Source: Neurospora intermedia | Taxonomy: Eukaryota > Ascomycota > Sordariomycetes > Sordariales > Sordariaceae | Length of the DNA: 64,000 bases | Direction: 5' to 3' | Assembly: GCA_037102815.1 (NCBI GenBank) | Contig: BTPP01000001.1 | Location: 6,950,582 to 7,014,581, forward strand | Shown here: positions 21,571 through 34,673 of the stretch, piece by piece | How the letters are laid out: every line of letters begins with the position of its first letter | Numbering within the stretch: position 1 is the first letter of the stretch | The notes under the pieces: generated by a model | The model's input: only the letters and a program-made list of their open reading frames with translations | Database searches by the model: none | Told to the model about the DNA's origin: nothing | Made by a program: the position numbers and the translations under genes

Positions 21571-23097
21571 CAGCCACATCCAATGTCCACTCAGCAACAG
21601 TTCGCGCGTAACTCGACCGAGTACCGTAAAACCGTGCCCGCCACGTCCGCCACGTCCACCGCTTCCTCCGTGGGGGCCAACACGCCGCCATGTGGCTGTC
21701 CACTCTAGCTGAACGTCTGTGTCACTTGAATCCATGACTCCGTACAGGCACCTCTCCCAAGAAGAGTTTCGATATCGAAGCCACCACATCGATAATCCAC
21801 AAAACCTGTCACGAATCACGGCAGCCAGGCTGAAAGCAGTACAAGGAGAGACATTGGCCTATAATTACCACCCAGTCGTGTCATTTACGTCATGCTTCGC
21901 CTTAATCTGAGGTATAGAACTGCTCTTTCACATAGGGAAGGTAGATGGGTACCTCCTGTAGGTGGTACCTACCTAGGAATCACATGCTCAAAATGTGGCT
22001 TTGTGGCTTTGTCGAGGGCATGCTTGATTTCCCCAAGAAACTCAGCGTCAGGTACGCGATCGCTGCCCATGGCTATAGCATGCCCGGCCTATTGGTCGCC
22101 CATGATTGTAGATGCAACTATGCATCTCTGGGCCAGATAGGTGTAGTCTGGACTCCAGGGGCAGCTAGAAAGGGAAGCTGGATTTGGGGTCTTGGGTCTC
22201 CCTCTTGGGTCTGTTGCCGTGGCGACAATCTCTTCATTGGTCTGCCCCCCCTTGGATGTCACCAAAGCGCGGGATGCCTAGAGGTTGTAGTGATGCGACA
22301 TAGGTGCCTACCTACCCCTCAAGCGCAAGAACCTTGATGACTTTGAGCCTCTTGTCTGTGACTCTGTCCGTATACAGAAGCTGGATTTCGTCGACTTTTG
22401 AACGCGTAAATCGTGACCATATGCAACACCGATCACGCCATATCGTGAGCGTTGGAAGAGCGAAAGGACTTGCCTCATTCATCCTTGTTCGAGTGGCAGT
22501 GATGGAAGAGACGATGGTTGAGGCAATCAGCTCACTTGAGTGAAAAGTGGAAGGCACGCACGGAACGGCCAAGACTGTGGGGGCTTGGTAAAGAAGATGA
22601 GAGGATTCCACTTGCATGTGAGATGTCCACCGGACACCCATCGACGACATACATGTACTGTCCGTATCATGGGTTTCGATCCCGTTATTACAACGACACC
22701 ACCCGCCGGGTTTTCTCGTATCGTTTGTAAATGAATTCGCGATAAGTTGATTCCCGTTTCCAGTTACACAAACGTCCCAGCATTAGCACCATAATCACAG
22801 CGCCCGCTTTAGAAAATCAAATCAAAATGATTGTGAGTCAAGTGCTCGTTGACCTGAGGTGGGTTGCTACGTGAACTCCAGTGTAACGGTCGTCGAGCCG
22901 GATTCGGCAGCTCCTCAAGGCCACTGGGGCTCTCCACAGCGGGGACCTTGCACATGCATCACCGAAACAAAAAGCTAGCGCCAGGGCAGGCATGCAAGTT
23001 GAGACAGAAGAAGCATGACAGCAGCAACAGCGCAGGATGGGGAACGGCGAACTGCGCGGGCGGCAAGTGCAAAGTGCCTGCTGGCAAGAGCCATCCA
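21571..23097. other. Intergenic region right of the retrotransposon
   Basis: No gene seen; the small overlapping frames are not coding-like. It contains a cluster of GGTACC/TACCTAGG motifs at about 21945-21980. No other repeat was recognised. Confidence 0.45.
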
Positions 23098-23312
23098 TCC
23101 CTTTAACGGTGAAAATGTGTCATTTTAGCGCGGTAGGGATTAGCAGCCAATCGGTGGCTCCCCTTCCTAGCGGGTGACATTTTGCGGCTTTTAGATACCT
23201 GAAGTGGACAAGCTGGATCACGCTTGCTTGGCGACGTTGGCAGGTCGCTGGGAAGTTGCGGCTGGTAGACTGTGGGGGCCGCTAAAATGACACATTTTCA
23301 CCGTTAAAGGGA
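23098..23312. mobile_element. Short inverted-repeat element (MITE-like), 215 bp
   Basis: Perfect 33-bp terminal inverted repeats at 23098-23130 and 23280-23312. The left arm begins TCCCTTTAACGGTG and ends CATTTTAGCG; the right arm is its exact reverse complement. The flanking AT on each side could be a 2-bp target duplication or one more palindromic step. The interior has no ORF but carries a weaker internal copy of the arm (GTGACATTTTGCGG, about 23174). It fits a non-autonomous DNA transposon; the superfamily cannot be told. Confidence 0.75.
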
Positions 23313-25479
23313 TACACGCCGGCGGCCCCGCGTTGTGAACGGGGAAGGAGGAGGCTGAGTTTTGACATTTGGGAAGTGACAATATCGCGACTTGGGCGAA
23401 TAAGACTCCCCATTTCCCGTTCAGGAAGGCAAATCGAGCAAGAAGTCAACCAGTTCGCACTTTGCATGACTCCTTGTCCCTGTCTTTGCTTGGCAGCTTT
23501 TAGCTTCATGCCCCAGTTTGCCCAGCCATCCACTCTGTCCCCATTGGCGTTGGCACCCATCCATCTCGGTGCCGTGTGTACAACCACCAGACGGTCTGGT
23601 GCAGAGGAGGGATTGGTCAAGCACGAAATTGGACTGGAGTGGCCGGAGACCGGGCAAGTAGTCAACCCCGTTCGAAGATTCGACGAAATCGAACACATTG
23701 AGACAATCCCGCATCACTAGAGTCTACCCTAAAGCCCTTCTATCACGGATCGCCCAAATGGTAGCGTATAGGCATCTCGTGTTTTACAACATGTTGACTT
23801 TGGGGCAAAAGGATGTGAGACAGCATAGAAATTGCACAAGGGCGGCGTTGACGGCCTTGTCGATGCCGAGGACAGGTCCATACCTACCTATCCATCATCG
23901 TTCACACCTGGGCTGACATGGATGCCCGAGATGTGGTTTTTCTGCAGGAACAAGGCTGTTTTTGCCACTGCCTTTTTCCAGACTGTGATCGTCGTTCACC
24001 TCGGGATTCTGTTTTGGGCGAAGCTGTCAACAAGTCAATGCGTGTTAGTGGACGGTAAACGGCCTTCCAGAAATTGAAGAGGACATTGCACGGTTGCAAT
24101 CAAAAATACCACAGCGATAACTTGGCTCGCTGCACCCAAGAGACAAGCTCGACAGGAACAGGAACACCATAGTGAGACCCTCGGGATTGTCTCACCCCAT
24201 TATCAGTTTTGTAGGCGCGCCTTGGCTGTGATAAAGCCTCTCTGTACCACGTGCGTGTGAGACTGTCTTGATGTTGGGACTGGATGCAGATGACGATATC
24301 TCCAACATTCACATTGCTTCTTGCAGCCTACCTACGGCATTTTAGCATCTTCCCCGGAGACGCTCAGATGGTGGACTGCCGGCACTTGAGGTCCAAAGAA
24401 CTGGGGAAGGACGTGCTTGCTCAGGACACAACCAACTCCCGCACTATCGATTTGCTGAAGCGGGCCGGCCGGGGGTGGGGGCCATTGCAATGCCCATGTA
24501 GCCGATCGCGCCATTGCCACACCCTGTTCAAGGTCCCAGTCGAACCCTGGCCAAGGGTGGCATCGAGATACGGCAAGCATGACCAGGTTCTTTGAGAATG
24601 CCACCCTCCCAAAAGTTCGATAATTCAACCAGCTTCCGGTTCGGTGTCCTCCAGTTGTCCATGGTAATCACAGCCGTTGCTTGGCTTCAAAGACACTTGC
24701 TCTTTTTAGCCTGCTCGTCTGTGCATTGATGCCATGCCTCTAGGTAAATCTGGCTTGGTCGGCGATAACGTCGAGACAAGAGTCCAATATCGACGACTTG
24801 CCGAATTTGAAGCACGCCCAATGACAGTCGCCGGCCGTGATGGACTGCTGCTGTTGGTCCAGGAACAGAAGAATCCTTGATGTGATGCTCCAACACCATT
24901 CCCGAAATGTCAGGTACCTCTCGAATCTCCCGCTCTCGGCCAGTCCAATCATGTTGGCCATGTCGACTTTGGATCGGCATCTCTTGCTTTGCTGACTCGA
25001 ACAGACAGACAACTCGGGAGGGCCCGTTCTCACGTGTGGGTTCTTGCTGGAGACCAGAGGGTCGTATCCATGATGGACGGCTGTAAATCCCAACCCGGAA
25101 GGTGGGTGATTGTCGTCCTGCCCAGATCGAAGTTACGCGCCGCGACGCCGAGACTTCATGATCCGGCTCTGCGTTTGCGGATCGACATTCTGTCAGCACC
25201 TCCATCCGACGCCCAGTATCAACAGGACTGGAGCGGCTTCTCTTGTTTCGGAAGGTCGTTGGAAATCACGATGGAGGGGACTTGAGGAGGAGGATGAGGA
25301 GGAGAGGAAGAAGATGAAAAGGACATCTGGTGGCAAAAGTCGAGGATAAATATCATCCAGATCATCCCCCGTTTTCCGATTCAATCTCCTCATCACTCCA
25401 ACCATCCAGCCTTCCTTCAATCCTTCCTTCTCGTCTTCCAGCCTCTCAACGGTTCCCGGCCTTTCAAACACCAGCAAAC
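23313..25479. other. Intergenic region before the protease gene
   Basis: No convincing gene. Minus-strand frames at 24687-25205 and 24740-25093 overlap each other and resemble no family I know. A TATA-like GATAAATAT at 25344-25352 followed by a long pyrimidine-rich leader (about 25370-25470) is the likely core promoter and 5' UTR of the protease. Confidence 0.5.
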
Positions 25480-26733
<1,254 letters not shown>

Positions 26734-28233
26734 GCGTTTTTTTTCTTCTTTCCCTGTTACCCAAGTCAAAAAGAAAAGGATGCAGTCTGGGTAGGATGCG
26801 CATCGCATAATGGTTGATGATTGGAATGATATGACGGATGAAGGAAATGGATGGATGGATGATGAGTTGAGGTAGTGACCAGATTTGAAGGCTCTGGTTC
26901 ACAAATCTCACTCGAAAAAAAGTGAGGGAATCTTTTTCTGGATGCACATTTTTGGAAGGATTGGGCATGTAGATAGTTTCTCTCTCTGCTTCTTTTTCGC
27001 TAGATCCTTCCAGCTTGGAACGGATCTTGTTCGAGGGTCTTGGCCAGGCCGTTTACTCGAACTGTTGGCTAGGATTGGTTTGAAGTGAATGAATAAGAAG
27101 AGTCAAACATTACCTCTGCTTGATTGTTTTGCCGGGTGATTTTGGTGATGACTGCTTTGCTTGATTGTCCTGAGTCGTCGTCTTTTTATCGCCGCTCAGA
27201 GTTTCCGATGCCTTGCTAGTTGAAAGGAAGTGGTCTAGAATTGAAGAGCTCTGCTGGCCAAAACGTCACAGGATAAATAGAACAAACCAACGCCAGATCG
27301 ATGACGCTAAAACAGGATTGATGTCGGGGCGTGTCAGTAGCTCGACAAGCCGAAGCCGGACTAGATGTCACCCTAACGCATCTTGCGCAAATTTGGCAGC
27401 GTGACTGATAGCGGGAGAACTGACCCGGTAACTGGAATTGGAGGACCCCCTCCATCCACCACACCAAAACCCGGACTTTCCCAGGGAGGCGCACAACGGA
27501 CGACCAATGGGCAAGTCTTCGCGAGGAAGCTGTCGAGCAACATCAGGAAAGTATGAGCAATGGCTTCGGTATGATTGGAAGAAAAATCACGTATGAAACA
27601 AGTGGCGTAGATGTCAACCCAACAAGTCCTTCCTCATCCGCTCAATTGGGATCAAGACGGCGCGAGATGCCTGCATTGCTGCCCTGAAAACATCTTGCTC
27701 AAGGCTCCAGGTGTGGTGACACGCATCTAGTATGGCGTTGAAGATGACAGGTTGACAGATTGACAGAGGGTTGAAGGGAAACGACGTACGTCAAACGAGA
27801 TGGGACATGGAGATCGAAACGGAAGCAGCCGGGACAAATAGACAAACAAGTACAGTAAATTCAATAATGTATAAACTTCTCGCCTGTCACCGTCAAAGTC
27901 AAGATCATGCTCTATCATGTCATCGCCGTATCTAGACGCCTCGTGCCCACAGGGCGGGCCATCCAATGCCGTGCCGATCAGTGTCCAACATGGATCGCCA
28001 TCATCGTCAACTCCTTGTATAGGCCATGAGACCAATGCTGTATGTGTAAACAGTTCTTCTTCCATGCTTTCCATGCAAGTGTGCAGTGGGTATCGTAGAG
28101 GTATCAATCATGTCGCAAAAAGAAAAAGCAGCAACGCAATAACCAAGAGAAAAGAAAAAAAAAGAATGAAGCACCGCAAAACCAACTCCTTCTACTGCCG
28201 CGCACATCCAAAAGACACATGCAAGCCCCGCCA
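26734..28233. other. Convergent intergenic region between protease and Vps62-like genes
   Basis: About 1.5 kb with nothing gene-like. The start is T-rich 3' UTR-type sequence. A 126-codon minus-strand frame at 27727-28107 has no recognisable domain and is probably chance or 3' UTR of the leftward gene. Confidence 0.45.
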
Positions 28234-29940
28234 TCAATACCAACTGCTCTTCTCCCCATCCTCAATGCTCCACAGCATCGTACACTTGTCCGTCTGGCAC
28301 ACCTTCCTCCTCTCCAAGTACTTGAACTTGGGCCCCAGCGGTCCGACAATGTAGTGATACTCGCCAAACAGCCTCCACTGCCTATAGTCCGCCAGACTAT
28401 AGACGTCATCGCCCCACGCCCCTTCAAAGTGGAACCAGCTTGTTGGAGCCTTTGGATTATCCGCCGCGGGGACCAGGGAGGTGTACTCTTTTGGAGGATC
28501 GGAAGGGTTGCCAAGATAGGGCGACTGAGGCGATGAGGGTGACTCGGTTTCGTTCAGCCCGGCCTCGTAGTCGTACCAATAGCTGTAGTGGTTGAGAGCA
28601 GGGTCCCAAAGCGGGCCGCGATCGGTCACGTCCTTCAGAAGCTTGAATGGCAAGACATAGGGGTGCAAACCAGGCGTGGCATACATGGCGTGACTCCCTA
28701 CCGCCGAATAAATCACCGGACGGGGTGGTTGGCCGTTGGGTTGAGCCTTCTTCTCTAAAGCAGGCCAAGCGTAGGCCTTGCCGCCGGCGTGCTCCGACAA
28801 AAACATGGCTTTCGGGATCCCGTTGTCGAAGCGCACCATGCAGTGCTCCCAGTCGCCAACGTGGTTTCCGAAGCGGATGCCTAGCACGGTTTGCCCCAGA
28901 TTGTACGAGTAAAAGAAGAACCAGAAGGCGTCCAGAATGCCGGCCCCTTTGTCGACAAGGATGAGCACGGCGGGGCCATTCGAATAACCGCTCGGGTTGG
29001 GCTTGTTCTTGTCTCCGTCGGAAGGGGTACCGCCAATGGGACGCTGCGGCTCATCGTCACCCTGCATGAAGCGCTTCTCGCGACGCAATGAAGGACCGCC
29101 CTTGCGATACCGGGGAGCGACGATCCGGTTCGGCGGGTGCTGTTTATCGGCGTCCCACCACGTGTTTCCGTCCGTAGGCACAGTCGGGTTGTTTCCGGGG
29201 ATTTTCTTGTCGGGGTTTCCGTCGTGCTCGTCATCACCATCGTCATCCTCATACTCGACGGGGATCCCGGCTCGGTTGTGGAGCCACTCGGGTCTGGATT
29301 CCACATCATCCATGCTCGTCAGAAAGACGGTGCCGTTCTTGGCGTTGAGCCTAGCGAGACTCCCCAGATCAAGTTCGTCCGTCCTGTTCACCGACCCGTC
29401 TTCGTCGTCGAGGAGGCCCATGTGCTTGACGTGCTCAGCCATGTCGGAAGGCCAAAAGTGTTCGCCCGAGTAGAGGTGGACGAGCGGCGCATGATCGAGG
29501 ACGTACTGGGGGACTTTTTGGAGCGGGTCGGAAGACTCGGATCGCTTGCGCTTGAGGTCGACATGGCCTGGCGCATGTTCCCAAGATTCGGTGCCGGGCT
29601 TGTTGACAAAGACTGCCGCTCCGTCATCGTCCCAGTCACCAACACCGAGCACTTTGGCGATCTCTTCCTTCATGTCGAGGTCAGAGCTGGGACCCCGACC
29701 CCAACCGGGCAGAGTGGGCGCATCCCATCGGATGTGCTGAATACCGCATAAACCAAGGTATCGGCAGACCTGGCGATCGAACCAGTATGGGGAGGAGTTG
29801 ACCCATTGTCTGTCTCGTTTTCGTTCTTCGGCATCGGGAGGCGTAGGATTGAGGTAGCGCGGGAGGAAGGTCAAAACCAAGACGGAGAAGATGGTGAGGG
29901 CGGTGACGAAAATGGTCGCCCGCCGGAGGGTGTAAATCAT
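28234..29940 (-). CDS. Vps62-family protein (vacuolar protein sorting-associated 62-like)
   Basis: Single-exon protein of 568 aa. Residues about 8-30 (ATIFVTALTIFSVLVLTFLP) form a hydrophobic anchor near the N-terminus, so it is probably a type II membrane protein. The family core lies in the second half: FWFFFYSYNLGQ, GNHVGDWEHCMVRF, SEHAGGKAYAW and YSAVGSHAMYATPG are strongly conserved in Vps62/DUF946-type proteins. The middle (about 235-320) is acidic and low-complexity. The biochemical role of the family is poorly defined; the yeast name comes from vacuolar sorting screens. ATG at complement 29938-29940. The family call is by motif recognition. Confidence 0.88.
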   Translation of the reverse strand: MIYTLRRATIFVTALTIFSVLVLTFLPRYLNPTPPDAEERKRDRQWVNSSPYWFDRQVCRYLGLCGIQHIRWDAPTLPGWGRGPSSDLDMKEEIAKVLGVGDWDDDGAAVFVNKPGTESWEHAPGHVDLKRKRSESSDPLQKVPQYVLDHAPLVHLYSGEHFWPSDMAEHVKHMGLLDDEDGSVNRTDELDLGSLARLNAKNGTVFLTSMDDVESRPEWLHNRAGIPVEYEDDDGDDEHDGNPDKKIPGNNPTVPTDGNTWWDADKQHPPNRIVAPRYRKGGPSLRREKRFMQGDDEPQRPIGGTPSDGDKNKPNPSGYSNGPAVLILVDKGAGILDAFWFFFYSYNLGQTVLGIRFGNHVGDWEHCMVRFDNGIPKAMFLSEHAGGKAYAWPALEKKAQPNGQPPRPVIYSAVGSHAMYATPGLHPYVLPFKLLKDVTDRGPLWDPALNHYSYWYDYEAGLNETESPSSPQSPYLGNPSDPPKEYTSLVPAADNPKAPTSWFHFEGAWGDDVYSLADYRQWRLFGEYHYIVGPLGPKFKYLERRKVCQTDKCTMLWSIEDGEKSSWY

Positions 29941-31046
29941 GTCTATCGGAACCTTCGGATGGTGTGCGAAGGTGTGTTGAAGCAGGACTAAAGATGTTGT
30001 TCTATCAAAGTGGCCGTGTTCATAGATGTCGAGGAGAAATGTATCCGTATTCGATTGTTGGTCGAAAAGACCCGTGGCTCAGCCAGGTGACAAGATGGAT
30101 CTGACCTGCAAGGGACGAAGGGATGCCGGGTGTCGGACTAAGCGGCGGTGGTGCAACAGGTGAGACCAGACCAGGGTGTTTTTGAAGATGAAAGGGAGAC
30201 GAGGAGGGAAAACACGAATGGATCGGAAGAGGAAAAAAAAGGTAGGATCAACAAACCCTCCGCACCCTCCGCCCAACCAATGTGGTGCGTGGAACTGGGG
30301 ACACACAAACAAGGAATGAGTGATTGAGTGATCAAGTGGGAATTGGTGACGGGAAGGACGGAAAATGGAAGACTAGAGGTATCGGGGAAAATATGGGATT
30401 TTTTTCAAAAGAATCCGGAGAACAAGAAGAACCTCAAAATTCCCCCACAAGGTCAAGACTGCGAGTGTGAGTGGCCAGACGGGACTGGAATCGGGCATTG
30501 CAGTCAGTCCCAGTGCTGTGTGGGTGTCAGTGTGTCAATGTCAGTGTCTCAGTGTGTCAGTGCCACAGCGCTCCGGTCAGAGTGGGGTGGCTTTTTCAGG
30601 GTGCATCAGGTGCCGTCAGCACTGGTCGCCAGTGGTTCACACTGCTGGAATGGCCACCTGGAAATGCCCGGGTGGATTTGCGTCTTTGCGTCACGTCAGC
30701 CAAGAAAGGCGGACCTGCGCCCAGAACAAATCGAAGGCCAATCCACGCATCCGGCACAGTCCCATTGCGGTTAAGCGAGACGTACCTGATACCTTTCAGT
30801 ACCAGGCCATTGCGCGGGCAGAGCGTGTAATAAACCCTGATTTTCAGCACATGTACGTGACGAAATACTACTCCGACCCAACCTCACTTATGCAAGCAGA
30901 TCACCATGCATCCCCCACTTGGCTTACTGTATGTACGCTACTCGACCTGTCAATGGAGAGATTGTCCGATGCTGCCAACTAGAAACCAACCAACGCCAAC
31001 GCCTTGCCAATGCTGCCATCATGGAACTTGTCTCTCTACCAATCCT
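29941..31046. other. Intergenic region between Vps62-like and TFIIIC-like genes
   Basis: It holds the promoter side of the Vps62-like gene and the 3' side of the next leftward gene. A GTGTCA-rich simple repeat lies at about 30523-30565. No coding-like frame was accepted. Confidence 0.5.
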
Positions 31047-32492
31047 TCACGCTTCTCCCCCCGCCCCGCTGCTTCCGTCTTTGTTTTTAGTGGCATACTC
31101 CAATGGGTTCGGCGCCCAGCTGGTTTGCGGCACGGGCGGATACAGGCTCGTTGAGCTGTCCTGGGGCTGCTGCTGCTGCTGCTGCTGCTGCATCTCGACT
31201 CCAGCCAGAACATCCGGCGCAACGGGATGAGCCGGAAGCGTCTCTTGTGTCTCGAGCGGCTTGAGGACCGCTTTCCGAGCCCGCGGCCTCCGCACCCTCT
31301 TCTCCATCACCCCCAAGTGCTTGCCCGTCTGTCCAGGCTCCGTCCTCGGCATGTAACCCTCCTCTCCCATCGCCATCCTGCTTTCCCGGTCCTTTCGGAG
31401 CAGTCCTTGCCTCCACCGCTCGTACCTCCCATGTCCGTTTTTTAGTCGTTTTCTTCTGCGCTCTTCGCCCTCGTCCTCCATCATCAGTTTGTTCTGCCTT
31501 GTCTCTAGCGGACGGATGGTGACTGAGTCGGTTTCGCCCAGCTTGCGCTTCAGCATGATCAAATCCTCCAGGAAGTGCGCCTGTGGTTGTCGCTGGCCCG
31601 TCTTGTCTCCGCCAATGTGCACGTAGACGCCGTCTGGGCGCTTGTACCGCTCGGGAATATCGTCGTTACCCCAAGCCGTGATGCTACTGAGTTGTTTGGT
31701 GAGGTTGTTGCTGTTTTGATCCGCCATCTGCTTCGACTCCAGCCGGACTTCTTTGAAATTGATCCGTGTCGCGCTAGCGGCTAGCAAATCGAGTTTTCCG
31801 TCGCAAAGGTTGCGCAAAGCGGGCAAAGGGGCGTCTGAATCGTGGGGTGTAAAGATCATTTCCGTTCCAATGTTTTCGGACCACGAGCCCTGGAAAATGT
31901 GGTTGCGGTAGGACACCATGGGTTCTTTGGAGTGAAGGTCGAGGATTTGGATCGTTTCGATTTGGTGGGGTGTTTTAGAAGGTGGTTTGGGTTTCTCGGT
32001 GCTGGATGATTGCTTGCTCGTCTCTACGGGTTTCGGGTTGTGACTCTCGTCTGGTCCTCGTAGTGCTGGGTCAATCACATCGTCCGTCTTGGGGTCGGTG
32101 TTCTGAGCGGCAGTCGAGGGGGCAACGTTTTCGGCAGCTGGGTTCTCGGCGACAGAGTTGTCGAGGTTTGGCATGTCTTTTCCCGGCTCGTCTTCGTCAT
32201 CGGGACCTTGTAGTTCGGCTATAAGGTCTGGGTTCATCGGACGGGGTTCGGATGTATTGAACAGCGGGTTGTACCACACTCGATAACCATTGCGGGTAGC
32301 ATTGACAATATCATCTGGGTGTTTCTCGAGAAAGTCGCGGACCGAGAGGTCTAGGGTGATGTAGTATGTCTGGTCTGGTCAGTAAAGTCAAGAAGCGGAG
32401 CTGAGAGGATGGTGACGGACTTCTGTCTCCGTGGTCGAGTACTCGTACTCCCACTCGTCCTCGTCCTCGACTGGGGGTGCTGTAGAGCCCAT
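31047..32492 (-). CDS. TFIIIC subunit 6-like protein (tau55/GTF3C6-type triple-barrel domain)
   Basis: Spliced 464-aa protein. Exon 1 runs 32492-32421 (24 codons), the intron 32420-32370 (51 bp, TACTGAC branch, CAG acceptor, unusual GTCCGT donor), exon 2 32369-31047. The junction restores EYSTTETE-TYYITLDLS, the hallmark start of the TFIIIC subunit 6 domain, continuing RDFLEKHPDDIV, YRVWYNPLF. A second conserved part near the middle (EPMVSYRNHIFQGSWSEN) completes the barrel. The C-terminal half is basic and disordered and includes a run of about eight Gln. TFIIIC recruits TFIIIB to Pol III promoters (tRNA, 5S). It is transcribed divergently from HIS7, with the ATGs 450 bp apart. The domain call is confident; the exact splice donor is less so. 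Confidence 0.85.
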
Positions 32493-32941
32493 GGCGCTTT
32501 CCTTTGACCAAGTTGACCGATCAGATCGCGGTAGTTGTGAGAAGAAGGGCGAAGCTGGCGCGTGAAGCGAGAATGAATTGCTCCAGGTGATCATACCTGT
32601 AGGTAGATGCCGAGTTGCTACCGCCGCGCCTGTCCCAGGAAATTTTAGCGGTCAAAACTGGCAAAATCGAATGCCATGTGCCTGCAGGACGGGAACAGCG
32701 GAGTGCCTTCCCCACTGCTACAGTGCTCGCTAACAAGGGCAGCCACTGATGGGATGCCCCGCCGTCACCAGCGACGGGGACTGGACTGGACCCCTCGGAG
32801 ATTTCCACTTTGCAGTGACTCCATTCAGACTCTGACTGTTTGGTTCTGACGCGCCAGGTCTTGACTCACCAGCAACCCAGAACAAAACCCGTCACGTTGC
32901 CAGGTGGACAAACCGGGGAAACCAGACAACAAACAAACAAG
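32493..32941. promoter_or_regulatory. Bidirectional promoter between the TFIIIC-like gene and HIS7
   Basis: 448 bases separate the two divergent start codons. The sequence holds no ORF and must contain both promoters. A perfect TGACTCA site (32862-32868) lies about 75 bp before the HIS7 ATG. Confidence 0.6.
32862..32868. promoter_or_regulatory. Gcn4/CPC-1-type site TGACTCA
   Basis: Exact match to the palindromic bZIP site used by Gcn4 in yeast and CPC-1/CpcA in filamentous fungi for general amino-acid control. Its place 74-80 bp upstream of a histidine biosynthesis ATG makes function plausible. Binding is inferred. Confidence 0.6.
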
Positions 32942-34673
32942 ATGCCGACCGTTCACCTCCTGGATTACGTCGCCGGCAACGTGCGCAGCTTGGTCAATGC
33001 CATTGAGAGGGTTGGCTACAGCGTCGAGTGGGTCCGGTCGCCGGAGGAGGTTGCCAATGCTGATGTATGCGCCAACCTGAATAGCTTCACGGAAACCTCA
33101 CCATTGCTGACACGAACCTGTTCCCATGTGGTAGAAACTCATCCTCCCTGGCGTAGGCCACTTCGGCCACTGCCTCTCCCAGCTCGCCTCCGCCGGCTAC
33201 ATGGCCCCCATCCGCGCCCACATCGAGTCCGGTAAGCCCTTCATGGGCATCTGCGTCGGCCTCCAGGCTCTCTTCGAAGGCTCGTCCGAAGACCCCAACT
33301 GCCCCGGTCTGGGTGTCCTCCCCGGCAAGCTCGACCGCTTCGACGACACCTCCAAGTCCGTCCCCCACATTGGCTGGAACGACGCCTCATGCCCGACCAA
33401 CCCGAACCTCTTTGGCCTCAACCCCGACTCCAAATACTACTATGTCCACTCGTACAAGATGCCCTACACCAAGGGCCAGCTCGAGTCGCAAGGGTGGGCG
33501 GTGGCTACCGGTGTCTACGGCGGCGAGACCTTTATTGGCGCCATTGCCAAGGGCAACGTGATGGCCACCCAGTTCCACCCTGAGAAGTCGGGTGTCGCCG
33601 GTCTGCGCGTCATCCGGGCCTTCCTCGATGGCTCTGGCGCCGCTGCTCTGGCTTCCCACCCTCCCCAGGAGGTCCCCAACGCCGGCGACGATGCCCTCGT
33701 CAGCAAGGAGGGCCTCACCCGTCGTGTCATTGCCTGCTTGGATGTGCGCACCAACGACCAGGGCGACTTGGTGGTCACCAAGGGTGACCAATATGATGTC
33801 CGCGAAAAGTCTGACGACCGCAACGTCCGCAACCTCGGCAAGCCCGTCGAGATGGCGCGCAAGTACTACGAACAAGGCGCCGACGAAGTGACCTTCCTCA
33901 ACATCACCTCCTTCCGCGACTGCCCCGTTGCCGACCTTCCCATGCTCGAGATCCTTCGCCTGACCTCCAAGACCGTCTTCGTTCCCCTGACCGTCGGCGG
34001 CGGCATCCGCGACACCGTCGACACGGACGGCACCAAGGTCTCCGCCCTCGAAATCGCCACCATGTACTTCCAGTCAGGCGCCGACAAGGTGTCCATTGGC
34101 TCCGACGCCGTCATCGCTGCCGAGGAGTACTATGCCTCCGGCAAGACGCTCTTTGGCAACACGGCCATTGAGCAGATCAGCAAAGCCTACGGCAACCAGG
34201 CTGTCGTCGTCTCGGTCGATCCCAAGCGCGTCTACGTCCCCAAGCCTGATGCCACGAGACACCACACCGTCAAGACGTCGTACCCCGGCCCCAAGGGCGA
34301 GGAATACTGCTGGTACGCCTGCACGATCAAGGGCGGGCGCGAGACGAGGGATCTGGATGTGGTCGAACTCACGCAGGCCGTGGAAGCCATGGGCTGCGGC
34401 GAGATTCTGTTGAACTGCATTGACAAGGACGGCACCAACAGCGGGTTTGATCTGGAGTTGATCAGGCAGGTCAAGGCGGCCGTGAGGATACCGGTGATTG
34501 CCAGCTCGGGGGCGGGCAACCCGGGTCACTTTGAGGAGGTGTTTAGGGAGACGACGACGGACGCCGCGCTGGGAGCAGGCATGTTCCACCGTGGGGAGTA
34601 TACAGTACAGCAGGTCAAGGAGGAGCTGAAGGCGAGGGGGTTGGTGGTCAGACAGTTTGAGGGAGATCTCTGA
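32942..34673 (+). CDS. HIS7: Imidazole glycerol phosphate synthase HisHF (HIS7)
   Basis: Bifunctional glutamine amidotransferase/cyclase that converts PRFAR and glutamine to imidazole glycerol phosphate and AICAR, linking histidine and purine synthesis. Spliced 553 aa, the usual length of fungal His7. Exon 1 is 32942-33064, the intron 33065-33134 (GTATGC...CTGAC...TAG), exon 2 33135-34673. The glutaminase half has GNVRSL, GVGHFG, the nucleophile Cys81 in GICVGLQ, and the His/Glu of the triad in QFHPEKSG (about 189). The HisF (beta/alpha)8 half begins about residue 235 ([12 protein letters not shown]) and has Asp residues in CLDV and [11 protein letters not shown] and the phosphate loops ([15 protein letters not shown]). 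The TGACTCA box upstream suggests amino-acid control. Confidence 0.98.

Noticed and set aside
27727-28107. 126-codon minus-strand ORF
   Set aside because: No recognisable features and probably within the 3' UTR of the Vps62-like gene.
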